17,709 bases of DNA from Jaenimonas drosophilae (lineage: Eukaryota; Euglenozoa; Kinetoplastea; Trypanosomatida; Trypanosomatidae), in NCBI GenBank assembly GCA_030849065.1, contig JASAON010001373.1:1-17709 (forward strand), in the 5' to 3' direction. Shown in pieces: positions 7,589 to 15,906 of the stretch; the stretch's first letter is position 1, and each line of letters begins with the position of its first letter. The notes beneath the pieces were generated by a model. That model did not search any database, was not told where the DNA came from, and was given only the letters and a program-made list of their open reading frames with translations. Made by a program: the position numbers and the translations under genes.

Positions 7589-8095
7589 CTACTTCTTCAC
7601 GAGCTTCGCACCGACGGGAGCGCGGGCCTTGTTCATGGGCTTCTTGGCCGCGGGCTTCTTGCCAATAGACTTGCCGGTGGCCTTCTTGATCATGGCGTTC
7701 TGCTTCTCCTGCTTGTTCTTCTTCTTGTTGGCAGCGCGCTTCTTGCTGTGCTGGAACTTGGCGTGGGCGGCCAGGGCCTTCTTCACGATGCGCTGCTCCT
7801 CAATGAGGAAGGCGCGCACAACACGGTCGCGAACCTGTTCGTGGCTGAGCACACCACCGTAGGGGCGGGAAACGCTCTTCTCGTGGCGGGAGGCGAGGCG
7901 GGCATCAATGTGGCGGAGGGCCTTGGTGCCGGCGAGGCGCTTGTGGCCAAGAACCCATGGGGTGTGAATACCCTGGGAACGCTTGGCGCGCTTCTGCATG
8001 ACGAGCTTGTTGCCCGGGGTGCGGACCATCTTCATGCGGTTGCCGCGGGTCGCATAGTGCATGCGGCGGCGGTAGGACACACGAGGGCAGGACAT
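7589..8095 (-). CDS. 60S ribosomal protein L34 (eL34)
   Basis: Large-subunit ribosomal protein. The 168-residue product matches eL34 from VSYRRRMHYATRGN and VRTPGNKLV through SRPYGGVLSHEQVRDRVVRAFLIEEQRIVKKAL. It continues into a Lys/Ala-rich tail of about 50 residues that human L34 (117 residues) lacks. The four cysteines of the human zinc-binding pairs (CGVC and CAKC) are replaced here by non-cysteine residues (around PWVLG and LSHEQ), so no zinc site is expected. An upstream in-frame ATG at 8125 lies inside the pyrimidine tract; the likely acceptor is the AG at 8102-8103, leaving a 5'UTR of about 6 nt before the ATG at 8095. Almost all lysines are encoded by AAG. Confidence 0.96.
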   Translation of the reverse strand: MSCPRVSYRRRMHYATRGNRMKMVRTPGNKLVMQKRAKRSQGIHTPWVLGHKRLAGTKALRHIDARLASRHEKSVSRPYGGVLSHEQVRDRVVRAFLIEEQRIVKKALAAHAKFQHSKKRAANKKKNKQEKQNAMIKKATGKSIGKKPAAKKPMNKARAPVGAKLVKK

Positions 8096-8100
8096 GGTGC

Positions 8101-8150
8101 ACTTCAATAAACAAGATGAAGACACAAGAGAGCAGACGAAAGATGCATTA
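8101..8150 (-). promoter_or_regulatory. Trans-splice acceptor tract of eL34
   Basis: The minus strand reads as an uninterrupted C/T-rich tract (TTTCGTCTGCTCTCTTGTG, then TCTTCATCTTG) ending in TTGAAG, with the AG at 8103-8102. That leaves a 6-nt 5'UTR before the ATG at 8095. The upstream in-frame ATG at 8125 falls inside this tract. Confidence 0.6.
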
Positions 8151-8228
8151 GGAAGAAAGAAACAGTGCTTCAGATAGAGTAGTCCAATGGATGTTCAGCA
8201 TCGCTCGAGAAAGAAAACGCTGGATGGA

Positions 8229-8798
8229 CTAGTGAGCGAGACGGGGTCTCTTACGAGACGTACGTTTCTCGACACACGTCGGGATCAACTCCACAACCAC
8301 CTCCAACTCGGTGCACAGGCACTCGTACGCAACCTTGTGTACGGATACGCCAATTCGATCTGCACGTATTCTCTCCAGTGGGGAAAGCGGCCCAAGAAAA
8401 AACAGGTTCTCTCCGTGCTTCATTCCATCGCGATAGCCAATAAAAAGTGCCCCAAACTGGCTTCCATGGCGCAGCCGGAACTTAAGCTGAGTGGTCAGGA
8501 ACGAGTACACTCGACACGCTGGAGCATGATCCACACATAAACACTCTCGTTGAAGGTGAGCCTCATCCATCAGAGAAATCGAAACGTGCATCGCCTGCCC
8601 ATGGGCTGATAAATACTCAACTTCCTCGATGCTCAGCATCCATCCGTAGCTCTTCTTGAGCATTTGAGGAAAATGCGCAGTTAAGAATCCGAGGCACCGC
8701 TCTCTCTGATCTGCATCCGCATTGTTCTGTATCTCGTCAATCACAAATAGGGGGCCTACTGTACGCAGAATTGTCAAATGGACACAGCTGTGCGCCAT
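8229..8798 (-). CDS. tRNA-splicing endonuclease catalytic-type subunit (Sen2/Sen34-like)
   Basis: Probable catalytic subunit that cuts introns from pre-tRNA. The C-terminal half of this 189-residue protein follows the family fold pattern: VYSFLTTQLKFRLRHGSQFG near 97-116 resembles the VYxxLxxxGFxLxxGxKFGxDF region, followed by a Tyr (Y122, FIGYRDG), a His (H128, KHGEN) and a Lys (K155, SVHKVAYECL). These three fit the Tyr-His-Lys catalytic triad of archaeal EndA and eukaryotic Sen2/Sen34. The N-terminal half is weakly conserved. The Tyr-His gap is shorter than in yeast or archaea, so residue assignment of His is the least certain. The open frame reaches a GTG at 8834; I use the first ATG at 8798. 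The C-terminal RTSRKRPR is a possible nuclear localisation signal. Trypanosomatids have an intron-bearing tRNA-Tyr as the obvious substrate. Confidence 0.75.
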   Translation of the reverse strand: MAHSCVHLTILRTVGPLFVIDEIQNNADADQRERCLGFLTAHFPQMLKKSYGWMLSIEEVEYLSAHGQAMHVSISLMDEAHLQRECLCVDHAPACRVYSFLTTQLKFRLRHGSQFGALFIGYRDGMKHGENLFFLGPLSPLERIRADRIGVSVHKVAYECLCTELEVVVELIPTCVEKRTSRKRPRLAH

Positions 8799-9048
8799 CG
8801 CGCTTTGAAGTGTCTTATCTCCAGATTCTTGCACCTAACTGTTCCGGAATTGTTGCCTCACAGTCAAGGTTGTACCTCTTGCCTCTCCATCATCAGAACA
8901 AGAACGGGAAGATAGTTGCATGCGAACATGTGAACTTCGTTAGCTGATATGGGTCATCCATAAAAGAAATTCGCAATTAGGATAGTGCCCGTGACGTGAG
9001 GTACTACGAGGGAATCTAGTGGTTTCTGCTATGGGTGAGCAAAAGGGC

Positions 9049-10932
9049 CTACACCATGATGGGATTGGTCCTACCCGTTGCCTGTGGTCGGCGCGGATTC
9101 CAGCGTCCTTCGAAAATGGGTCGGTATTTCATCTTCGACAAGTCGAAAATAATGCCTTCCTTGTTCACTACGTAACGTTCCTGGTCGTACTCCACGGGAT
9201 CAGATTCTGCAACGCCAGCAGCACGTTCCGCCATCATCTTCCTCCACTTCTCATAGGTATCCCGCTCCATGCCAATAACACGGCCAGTCTTGGGATCCTC
9301 TACAACCACCTCTCCGTCATCCCGCTCGTGAGCAAACTTTGTGATGGGTATGCTGGCAGAGTCCCACGGCATGATGTCTATTGAAGGGTACTCTTCCTTC
9401 TCGTAGGATTCCCCCCGCAAGGCCTTCCTCATCCTATTCTCTGCGGGGTCTCCAGGGGCCCTTCCCTTCATTTCACGGTACGTTGTGTTCTCTATGTAGT
9501 CAAGAACGCTCTCCTTGGGATACCAGTGGTAATACGAGGGAAGCTTCTCCCAATCAACTGGCTCGCCAGGCTCAAGCATCGGCCTCAGCTTTGTTCCGCT
9601 AGTTCCAGGTCGCACCAGCCTGCCATCACTGAGCTGATGGTACTGTGGTCCGATACCCGTACCCTGCGTGCTGCGATACTTTTCAGCAACTTTGCTTGTC
9701 TTGTACATAGATGGAGAGAACTGGCGATTTGGAGGTATGCCCAACTGGGTGTCGGAGAGCGAAAACATGTCATTCTCAACAAAGTCACCAAAGCACTCGA
9801 CGCCGTAGCCATTAGTGGGGATGGGGTTGATGACTGCCATCGCCGCGCGGCGAGACACGGACATTTGTACTCCAAAATGACCACAGGCCTGTGGTGTAGT
9901 GAGGCAATGAATCACAGATCCGCGTTTCTGAAATGCTAATCGGAGCTCCTCATCAATAAAATGAAGATTTCGTCCCGTTCCAAGGAAGATCACATCCGGA
10001 ACCGGGTACATGTGAAGCAGAAGAGCAAGCGTACGCTCGTTCACCTCCTCAAAGCTGCTCACGTTCCAGTGAAAGTAGCCCCTTTCAGTAACAATGCACG
10101 AACCAATAACTTCTTTGTCGTTAACAAAGATGCTATCAGGGGAGTATGCTGAGATACGCATCTTTGACATCCCCCTCGGCTCTTCAATACGGTTAGCGAA
10201 CGGGTTGCCGTGGTACTGTGTAGCCATTTTTTCTTCATTGTAGAAGCGTTCCTGTCCTTCTTTGCTTTGCAGTGACAGGCCGCTTGCCGACTTACCTGAC
10301 TCCCTTTGTCTCTTCAGCCACTTCGCCAAAGCCACACTATCCTGCGGACGGTATCCCGGTGTTAACTTAAAGGGATCGTAGGAGGGATCGCTGGGGTGGG
10401 GCGTCCGGCGTTTTTTGGTTTCTTCCACATTGTAGTCATTACGCTTCGATTCAGCCACGAACTTGCGAAACTCGGCCTCATTTTCCACCTGCAGTTGGCG
10501 ACGTAGTAAAACCGTCTCCTCATCCAGTTCGTAATCGCTCTTCTGTGGCTCACGGATGAGTTTATTGGCACTGTCCATGTCCAAATAGTTTTTTCGGTCT
10601 CCAACTCCAGCGAAAGGAAGCCCATCCTTCGTGGTGGGTAAGTTACCCAGCTTCACTGCAGTCTCGAGGGACTCGCGCTGACTTTTCAGCCACTTTTTGT
10701 CACGTTGCACCATGTAGTCCTCGATTGACTGACCAGGCCTGATGCCAACCCGAACGCTTCCCTCCTCCTGCATGAAGCTCCGCGCATACGCCTCCGCTGA
10801 AACTGGGTGCTCCGTAAGCGGCTCGTTGCGAGGGTCGGGAACGTATCTTCGCACAACACGTTGCACTACACGTTTCGCTTTAGTTTTCCACCCAATTTTT
10901 TGGGCGCACCTCAGCAGCACCGCATTGCGCAT
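9049..10932 (-). CDS. Probable mitochondrial protein with NDUFAF3/Mth938-like domain
   Basis: A 627-residue protein starting MRNAVLLRCAQKIGWK and followed by many Arg/Lys and no acidic residue for about 32 positions, typical of a mitochondrial presequence. Residues about 254-369 resemble the NDUFAF3/Mth938 (DUF498) fold: SPDSIFVNDKEVIGSCIVTE, then PDVIFLGTG, then a Gly-rich HCLTTPQACGHFG region and RRAAMAVINP. In animals NDUFAF3 is a small (about 180-residue) complex I assembly factor. Here the domain is flanked by about 250 residues on each side, charged and rich in Pro, Tyr and Trp, with no family I recognise. It may serve in complex I assembly or in the mitochondrial ribosome, both of which have many oversized proteins in kinetoplastids; the sequence does not decide. 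The open frame starts three codons earlier at a GTG; the ATG at 10932 follows a CTCTCTCTCAG acceptor (AG 10953-10954). Confidence 0.7.
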   Translation of the reverse strand: MRNAVLLRCAQKIGWKTKAKRVVQRVVRRYVPDPRNEPLTEHPVSAEAYARSFMQEEGSVRVGIRPGQSIEDYMVQRDKKWLKSQRESLETAVKLGNLPTTKDGLPFAGVGDRKNYLDMDSANKLIREPQKSDYELDEETVLLRRQLQVENEAEFRKFVAESKRNDYNVEETKKRRTPHPSDPSYDPFKLTPGYRPQDSVALAKWLKRQRESGKSASGLSLQSKEGQERFYNEEKMATQYHGNPFANRIEEPRGMSKMRISAYSPDSIFVNDKEVIGSCIVTERGYFHWNVSSFEEVNERTLALLLHMYPVPDVIFLGTGRNLHFIDEELRLAFQKRGSVIHCLTTPQACGHFGVQMSVSRRAAMAVINPIPTNGYGVECFGDFVENDMFSLSDTQLGIPPNRQFSPSMYKTSKVAEKYRSTQGTGIGPQYHQLSDGRLVRPGTSGTKLRPMLEPGEPVDWEKLPSYYHWYPKESVLDYIENTTYREMKGRAPGDPAENRMRKALRGESYEKEEYPSIDIMPWDSASIPITKFAHERDDGEVVVEDPKTGRVIGMERDTYEKWRKMMAERAAGVAESDPVEYDQERYVVNKEGIIFDLSKMKYRPIFEGRWNPRRPQATGRTNPIMV

Positions 10933-11191
10933 GGACTCCACTTCTCAGGTCGCTGAGAGAGAGTCGGATCACGGGAAGCTGGTAGCCAAAGTTTCTGTGA
11001 ACAGCTTTGTTCGTGTGAAAAAAAAAACAGAAGGCGAGCAATTAGAATGAATCAAGCCCAGCAAATGTGAAACGGATCGGTGTCAGATGACATTGAGCTA
11101 TTCCATTGTTACTGCGTCATGCGGTGAAGCTGCAGCAAGCTGCACGTAGTTCCTCCACGAGATAACCATAATTCGTTGCCCACCCACTTCA

Positions 11192-12496
11192 TCAAAGCGA
11201 TACCGACTCCTCGATAGAGGCCATCTGAACGTCGGTTAGCCGAAGCGTTTCTCGCTCTTCCTCAGCAGAAACAACGATGAACCGACGCATGAGAACATCC
11301 ACATCAGCAGGAATAAGCAGTACAACTTCACCCGTCTCCTCGTCGACATGTGAAATCGCTACTAGCCCAGCGATAGGAGCGAGAGGCACCTCATCCAAGA
11401 TTTCGGCATGTGATACTGCACAGACCAAGCCCTTCCAGGACGCATTAGGCTGGCAGATCCTTGCTGCCACGCCATGAGACTCCGTGACAAGCTCCGAAAA
11501 CTGAAGCAACTTTGACGCAATCACTACCTTCGCGCATCCTAGTGGAGTGGAGGGAGTACCAACAAAGTACTCCAAAGCTAGCAGCGACTTTGAGCTTTGT
11601 TTGCACGGAGGCACATAGGAATCCATTACCACCACCTCACACTCAGGCAGCGTTCGTTGAACATCCTCCTGCAAAAAAGTCGACCAGCTGCTGTCGCCGC
11701 TTGGTACGTCTCTATCAGTGTTTACCACCACCACATGAGAAGGGTGGAGCATTCCAATGAGGCGTCGGTAGTAAGTGGCCTCCTTCAGATCAGGCAGTGG
11801 GCTAGGAGCATCAATTACAACATGGTGATGGTTGGAATTTCCAGCCACTTCGCGGATGAACACGGTGCTCAGATCATTCAGCTGCTCGCAGTAGTGAAGG
11901 AACAAAGCCACTCCATTGGACGTTGGGCGTTGAGAAGTACCTGTGAAGAAGGATAGGGGTAAGTTATTGGGGTTTAGCGTGGCACCATGGCATAGGGATC
12001 CGTCACGGACCGGGAGTATTGATACACATCCAGGACCCGACAGGGCATTGCTCTCGCTGTTCAAATCCATCAAAAATACCGGCGCAGGAACTCCTTCTTC
12101 ATTGTCACCCCCGCGACGGACTAGTAGCTGGCAAATGCTGTGAGCAATTAGTGTTTTTCCAACACGCTCATTCCCAATAACAAGTGTCTTTGTCTCTGAA
12201 AGAGGAAGAATCGTTCTAGTTACCAGCTGAAGCAGGGAAGCCATACTAGTGGCGGAGGTGACGACGTCCACTGGTACTTCGCTCCCAATATGGCAGGATC
12301 CCCCCTCAAGAGTGGTCAACGTCAATGAACGACCATCTAGGGACAGCTGGAAAGAGTACGCGCGAGTCGCCTCAAGTGGTATTCCAGCTATATCCAGAAC
12401 GCCAGCTTCTAGAGTTATGTGCACTGTGCAGCTGCCTGAAATGGTACATTCCTCTCCTGCACTCAACGCAACCTTTGTCAGCTGTTTGGGTGGCAT
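11192..12496 (-). CDS. Clp1/NOL9-type P-loop protein (mRNA 3'-end or tRNA processing)
   Basis: Clp1 is a polynucleotide 5'-hydroxyl kinase family member acting in pre-mRNA cleavage factor II and, in animals, with the tRNA endonuclease. The 434-residue product has the Clp1 order: a beta-rich N-terminal domain (LEAGVLDIAGIPLE near 29-42), Walker A GNERVGKT (108-115), a DLNSESNALSGPG stretch (about 144-156) in place of DLDVGQGSISIPG, PLSFFTGTSQRPTSN resembling the PLVYHFGxTTPxxN region, and a C-terminal domain with PIAGLVAISHVDEETGEVVLLIP. The Asp of the usual DVGKS is Arg here and the DLD is DLN, so kinase activity may be altered; yeast Clp1 is itself inactive. The frame is open to a GTG at 12532; I use the first ATG at 12496. 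An acceptor AG at 12548-12549 follows a long C/T tract. Confidence 0.8.
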   Translation of the reverse strand: MPPKQLTKVALSAGEECTISGSCTVHITLEAGVLDIAGIPLEATRAYSFQLSLDGRSLTLTTLEGGSCHIGSEVPVDVVTSATSMASLLQLVTRTILPLSETKTLVIGNERVGKTLIAHSICQLLVRRGGDNEEGVPAPVFLMDLNSESNALSGPGCVSILPVRDGSLCHGATLNPNNLPLSFFTGTSQRPTSNGVALFLHYCEQLNDLSTVFIREVAGNSNHHHVVIDAPSPLPDLKEATYYRRLIGMLHPSHVVVVNTDRDVPSGDSSWSTFLQEDVQRTLPECEVVVMDSYVPPCKQSSKSLLALEYFVGTPSTPLGCAKVVIASKLLQFSELVTESHGVAARICQPNASWKGLVCAVSHAEILDEVPLAPIAGLVAISHVDEETGEVVLLIPADVDVLMRRFIVVSAEEERETLRLTDVQMASIEESVSL

Positions 12497-12704
12497 TTCT
12501 TCTTTCAGGAATTTGCCGTGGTGGTTGGCCACCTATCTTGAAAACAACTGAAAGACAACGGGTGAAGCAGAAGAGAATCAAAGACCAAGAAAATGACAGC
12601 TAGCCTCGCTTTTCAACCGCTTCAATCGTTCCACTCTCGAATAGCAACGCAGGGAAACTGCTGCCACCAGTTCAAAAGTAACCTACCGTCTCTTCATCTG
12701 TTCA

Positions 12705-15700
12705 TCATTTCAATTTCATCGCTCTCTCCTCCTTCTGTAGGAAAGTGACCTCCTCTTCGGAGAGCATGAGAGAATGATATTCGCCTGCAAGCATTCCTCG
12801 AATACACTCTAATAGATATGCGCTGCGCACCCTATCATTGCGGCTGCACTGAGTGCAAAGCTTCTTCATGACGGGCACCAAGTTAGTTATTGGAAACAGC
12901 GGTGACCCAGCAGAGTCAAGAAGTCCCAGAAAGCAGTCAAACATGTCATCACTGCTTGCCCCACCAAGGAGCAACACATTACTGGTCTCATCTGCATCGA
13001 TTGACTCAGATGACAAAAACTCAACGAAAGGGAGTAATGGAAGAGGGGCCTGAAATGATGGCAAGTACTCTTTGAGCACTCTCTCGACTGCATCGCTTGA
13101 ACGTACACCCATTGCTTTCATGAAATGAAGAACACTAATTACCGCGTTCGAGGTCACATCCGGTGGAGAGTCATTGTGAATCTTGAGAATGTCTAGCTGA
13201 ATGTTGCCCCCGCCAAGTTCCGCGTATCGCCCAGCAGTAGTAAACAACTGCCTCTCATCTAAGAGATGCTCACCAGCTATTCTCACGTCATTCTCAAGCA
13301 CTGCCCGTGAAGAGATCAAGACACTATCGCACTCCATATGTCGACGGATTAACATGGCTAACTGTTGCTGAAGGAGCAGAAGAAACTCAGTAAGTCGATT
13401 CGCATCAGATTGATCAGTGCCTGCCGCTGCGTGTTGAAGGCACAGAAGACGTGCCTCAAGCGCTAACGGGAGTGGAGTTCGAGCTAGTTCCCCAAAATGC
13501 TGGGAGGCACTCTCTCCCACGCCGCGCTCCGCCTCACACCACGAAGAGAGAAACTGTCCAGTTAGGGTACGATCTATAGGAACATCTATGCGGCACTCAG
13601 AAATAACTCTGGCAAAAGTTTCAATTCGCAAATCACTAAGCTGGTGGCTCTCCATCCACAATACAACTATCTGCTGAAGGTCAGCTGAAGCCATGCTGAA
13701 TATGCACCTCAAGCTCCTCAATAGCAGCTGGGATGACGAGGGGATGGTGTCCAGAAAGCGAATCACTGACTCTGATACTGAAATATCGAGCTTGCAGTGT
13801 TCAAGCATGAAGCGGAGTTCGACAAGGAGATCTGGATTATCATGGCCAATCAAGTGAGAGGCATAGTCAACCAAATTATGCTTCAGCAAATCACCAAAAT
13901 GCTGAACACTAAATGCCAAAGCCTCCTCACCGTGCCCAGCAAGGGCAAGTTTACTTAGCTGTAGCTCAAGTCTCGATCGAGGAGGTAGATCTTCACAGTG
14001 ACTGGACATCGTCTCCAGTACCTCCGCACTGCGAAGTGACAGCAATTCCGTGCATAACACTTCCTCGGTCACCGAAAATGCCTCATCGGCCAGCTGCTTC
14101 TTCAGCAGGCACCGTGACGGCTCATGATCAGGTCCCTCAAGCAAAACTAAACCGTACAGCCAGCCGATGGTGGCAGCGTGTCGAGCTAAACCCAGCATGC
14201 GTTGCAGCATAATAGCTTGGCCGCTTACACATGAAGGGTCCGCAATACTTGCTCCTACTGACTCTGCTACAAAATCGGAGCTCCAGAGTAAACTGAGCTC
14301 TTCAGGGCAATCAAGAAACCCTCCATGATTAAGGAAACTTGAGGCAATATCGATTGCTTGTCGGAGTGTATCGCACGCTCGAAACAAGTGCTTGGGTAGC
14401 TCCCAATAATGAAAGGAGACGCAAAGTTCATCAAGGTGCTCTATTTGTTTTAAAAAATAGAAGATAACCCCAATAGCCCCCGCTGAGAGGCGAAAACTTC
14501 GGCTGGTCAACTTTTCTGGGACAAACAACCCGTATGCTAATGATGATGCCTCTTTTATTGGAAACCCACATGTCATAACCTCGAGCAAAAGCTCAACTCT
14601 CTTGCAGGGCAATACTTCTATGAAGTGCCGCCGGGTCTCACTGATATTATACTCGAAGCTTTGGCGGATGATTTCACCTGTGGAGTTTTGCCTCAAGCAA
14701 AGAGCAACAGATTCATCCCCGTATACCCAAAATTTGCCGCCGAGGGAAGTCCCTTCAAAGCATAAGCCAGAAACTTGTGTGTTCAAATAAATCTGTGATG
14801 CAATTAGAGTACCCGCAGTGAAATCATCCACCATGGGAGAGCATTCACTAACAATCACGACGGACGAAGTGCCAGCATCATACATCACAATAGAATTATT
14901 GTGGCCGCAGGACATTGACACCTCGGCAACGCTGATAAGGGTAGGGATGAAAGCAGGCTCCCCGAGTGACAAAGTTGGCGTGTCATTTCCAATGAAAAGC
15001 TTGATAGGAATTAACCCGCCGCATCGAAGGATAGCGAAGCCAATCAGATTTGATAGGTGAAATCGTTGTACAGCCACAGTGTTTCTGTCTACAGAGCAAG
15101 AGCAAGTTAGCGTGAGCTTTCCATCTGTTCCAACCATCCATATACTTATCGCATGTGTTGACAACACCACAAGATATCCATTTCGACGGCAGAAAAAGCT
15201 GTCCTTGTAGAGTTGGGGGTTGAAAAGTTTGGACGCAAAATTCGTCCAACCGTTCCACTTTGAAGTTATCATTGCATCTATGAAATCGATCCCAGCCGCA
15301 AACTCCATTAGATCAACTTGACAGTTGCTCAAGCACAGAGCGAATAGGTGCTTCTTGACTCGGTACATTTTCACTACCGGTGACGCAGTTGGTTGAAACG
15401 ACGTTTGGTCAACTTTGAATTCTCTGAGGTCTACAACGGCTAAATGCACACCTGTTGACAGCCCCACAACAATGAATAGCGTGTTTCCCGATATTCTTTC
15501 TGCGTAAACATCAAGGATATCTGCATCAAACGGAGGAAATGAGAAATGATCATTCCCTTCCATAAATACTAGACGACGACCGCACAAAAGAACATGGTAG
15601 CTGTCCAAACGGAATATTTTTTGGCAGCAGTCGCCGTAGTGTTGTCGAGCACAGGGTTTCCATGAAGCGGGATGCTCAATGGAGAAGCTTGGATTCTGCG

Positions 15701-15785
15701 AAATTGGACTAGCAACTACCTGACTTGAAAAGGCGTGCACGCATTCAGGAATTGGAGCCTCGAGCAGCGCGGTGGATGCCTCCAT
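12705..15785 (-). CDS. Large beta-propeller/alpha-solenoid protein, Nup155/Nup170-like candidate
   Basis: The 1026-residue product has a beta-strand-rich N-terminal half (about 60-420) and a helical C-terminal half (about 440-1015), the architecture of scaffold nucleoporins and coat proteins. In the propeller, KHLFALCLSNCQVDLMEF (about 145-162) followed by KLFNPQLYKDSFFCRRNGYL and VVLSTHAISIWMV (about 186-218) resembles the Nup155/Nup170 region with its dG.lYE..Y and RnilYtrS..g.IqvydL motifs. Similarity is faint and I judged it by eye; Nup133-like or a vesicle-coat protein remains possible. The reading frame stays open up to ATGs at 15956 and 15827, but these lie inside or upstream of an AG-free, T-rich tract. 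The first AG after it is at 15800-15801, so the mature mRNA should start near 15799 and the ATG at 15785 (MEASTALLEAPIPE) is the likely start. Confidence 0.6.
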   Translation of the reverse strand: MEASTALLEAPIPECVHAFSSQVVASPISQNPSFSIEHPASWKPCARQHYGDCCQKIFRLDSYHVLLCGRRLVFMEGNDHFSFPPFDADILDVYAERISGNTLFIVVGLSTGVHLAVVDLREFKVDQTSFQPTASPVVKMYRVKKHLFALCLSNCQVDLMEFAAGIDFIDAMITSKWNGWTNFASKLFNPQLYKDSFFCRRNGYLVVLSTHAISIWMVGTDGKLTLTCSCSVDRNTVAVQRFHLSNLIGFAILRCGGLIPIKLFIGNDTPTLSLGEPAFIPTLISVAEVSMSCGHNNSIVMYDAGTSSVVIVSECSPMVDDFTAGTLIASQIYLNTQVSGLCFEGTSLGGKFWVYGDESVALCLRQNSTGEIIRQSFEYNISETRRHFIEVLPCKRVELLLEVMTCGFPIKEASSLAYGLFVPEKLTSRSFRLSAGAIGVIFYFLKQIEHLDELCVSFHYWELPKHLFRACDTLRQAIDIASSFLNHGGFLDCPEELSLLWSSDFVAESVGASIADPSCVSGQAIMLQRMLGLARHAATIGWLYGLVLLEGPDHEPSRCLLKKQLADEAFSVTEEVLCTELLSLRSAEVLETMSSHCEDLPPRSRLELQLSKLALAGHGEEALAFSVQHFGDLLKHNLVDYASHLIGHDNPDLLVELRFMLEHCKLDISVSESVIRFLDTIPSSSQLLLRSLRCIFSMASADLQQIVVLWMESHQLSDLRIETFARVISECRIDVPIDRTLTGQFLSSWCEAERGVGESASQHFGELARTPLPLALEARLLCLQHAAAGTDQSDANRLTEFLLLLQQQLAMLIRRHMECDSVLISSRAVLENDVRIAGEHLLDERQLFTTAGRYAELGGGNIQLDILKIHNDSPPDVTSNAVISVLHFMKAMGVRSSDAVERVLKEYLPSFQAPLPLLPFVEFLSSESIDADETSNVLLLGGASSDDMFDCFLGLLDSAGSPLFPITNLVPVMKKLCTQCSRNDRVRSAYLLECIRGMLAGEYHSLMLSEEEVTFLQKEERAMKLK

Positions 15786-15798
15786 CAGTATTAAAAAA

Positions 15799-15906
15799 GC
15801 TTCAAAAATTCCCAACAGATCAAACATGATTGAGGAAGAAGTCAGATGAAGCAAATCAAACACCAAGTCAGTCAATGTGTCAAGATAGCACAAAAAAAAA
15901 AATAGC
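15799..15906 (-). promoter_or_regulatory. Trans-splice acceptor tract of the Nup155-like gene
   Basis: On the minus strand a run of T at about 15891-15903 is followed by about 90 nt with no AG dinucleotide until GAAG (AG at 15801-15800). This AG-free T-rich zone matches a kinetoplastid spliced-leader acceptor. It would give a 14-nt 5'UTR before the ATG at 15785. The assignment is inferred from sequence only. Confidence 0.6.

Noticed and set aside
7748..8110. Plus-strand open frame opposite eL34, and similar ones at 5647-6078, 7071-7433 and 4647-5114
   Set aside because: These are antisense to confident genes, low in complexity and explained by codon bias of the sense gene.
10942..11191. Possible snoRNA or tRNA in the gap upstream of the NDUFAF3-like gene
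   Set aside because: No tRNA arms or B-box were found, and box C/D-like words (GATGA, CTGA) were not properly spaced or paired.
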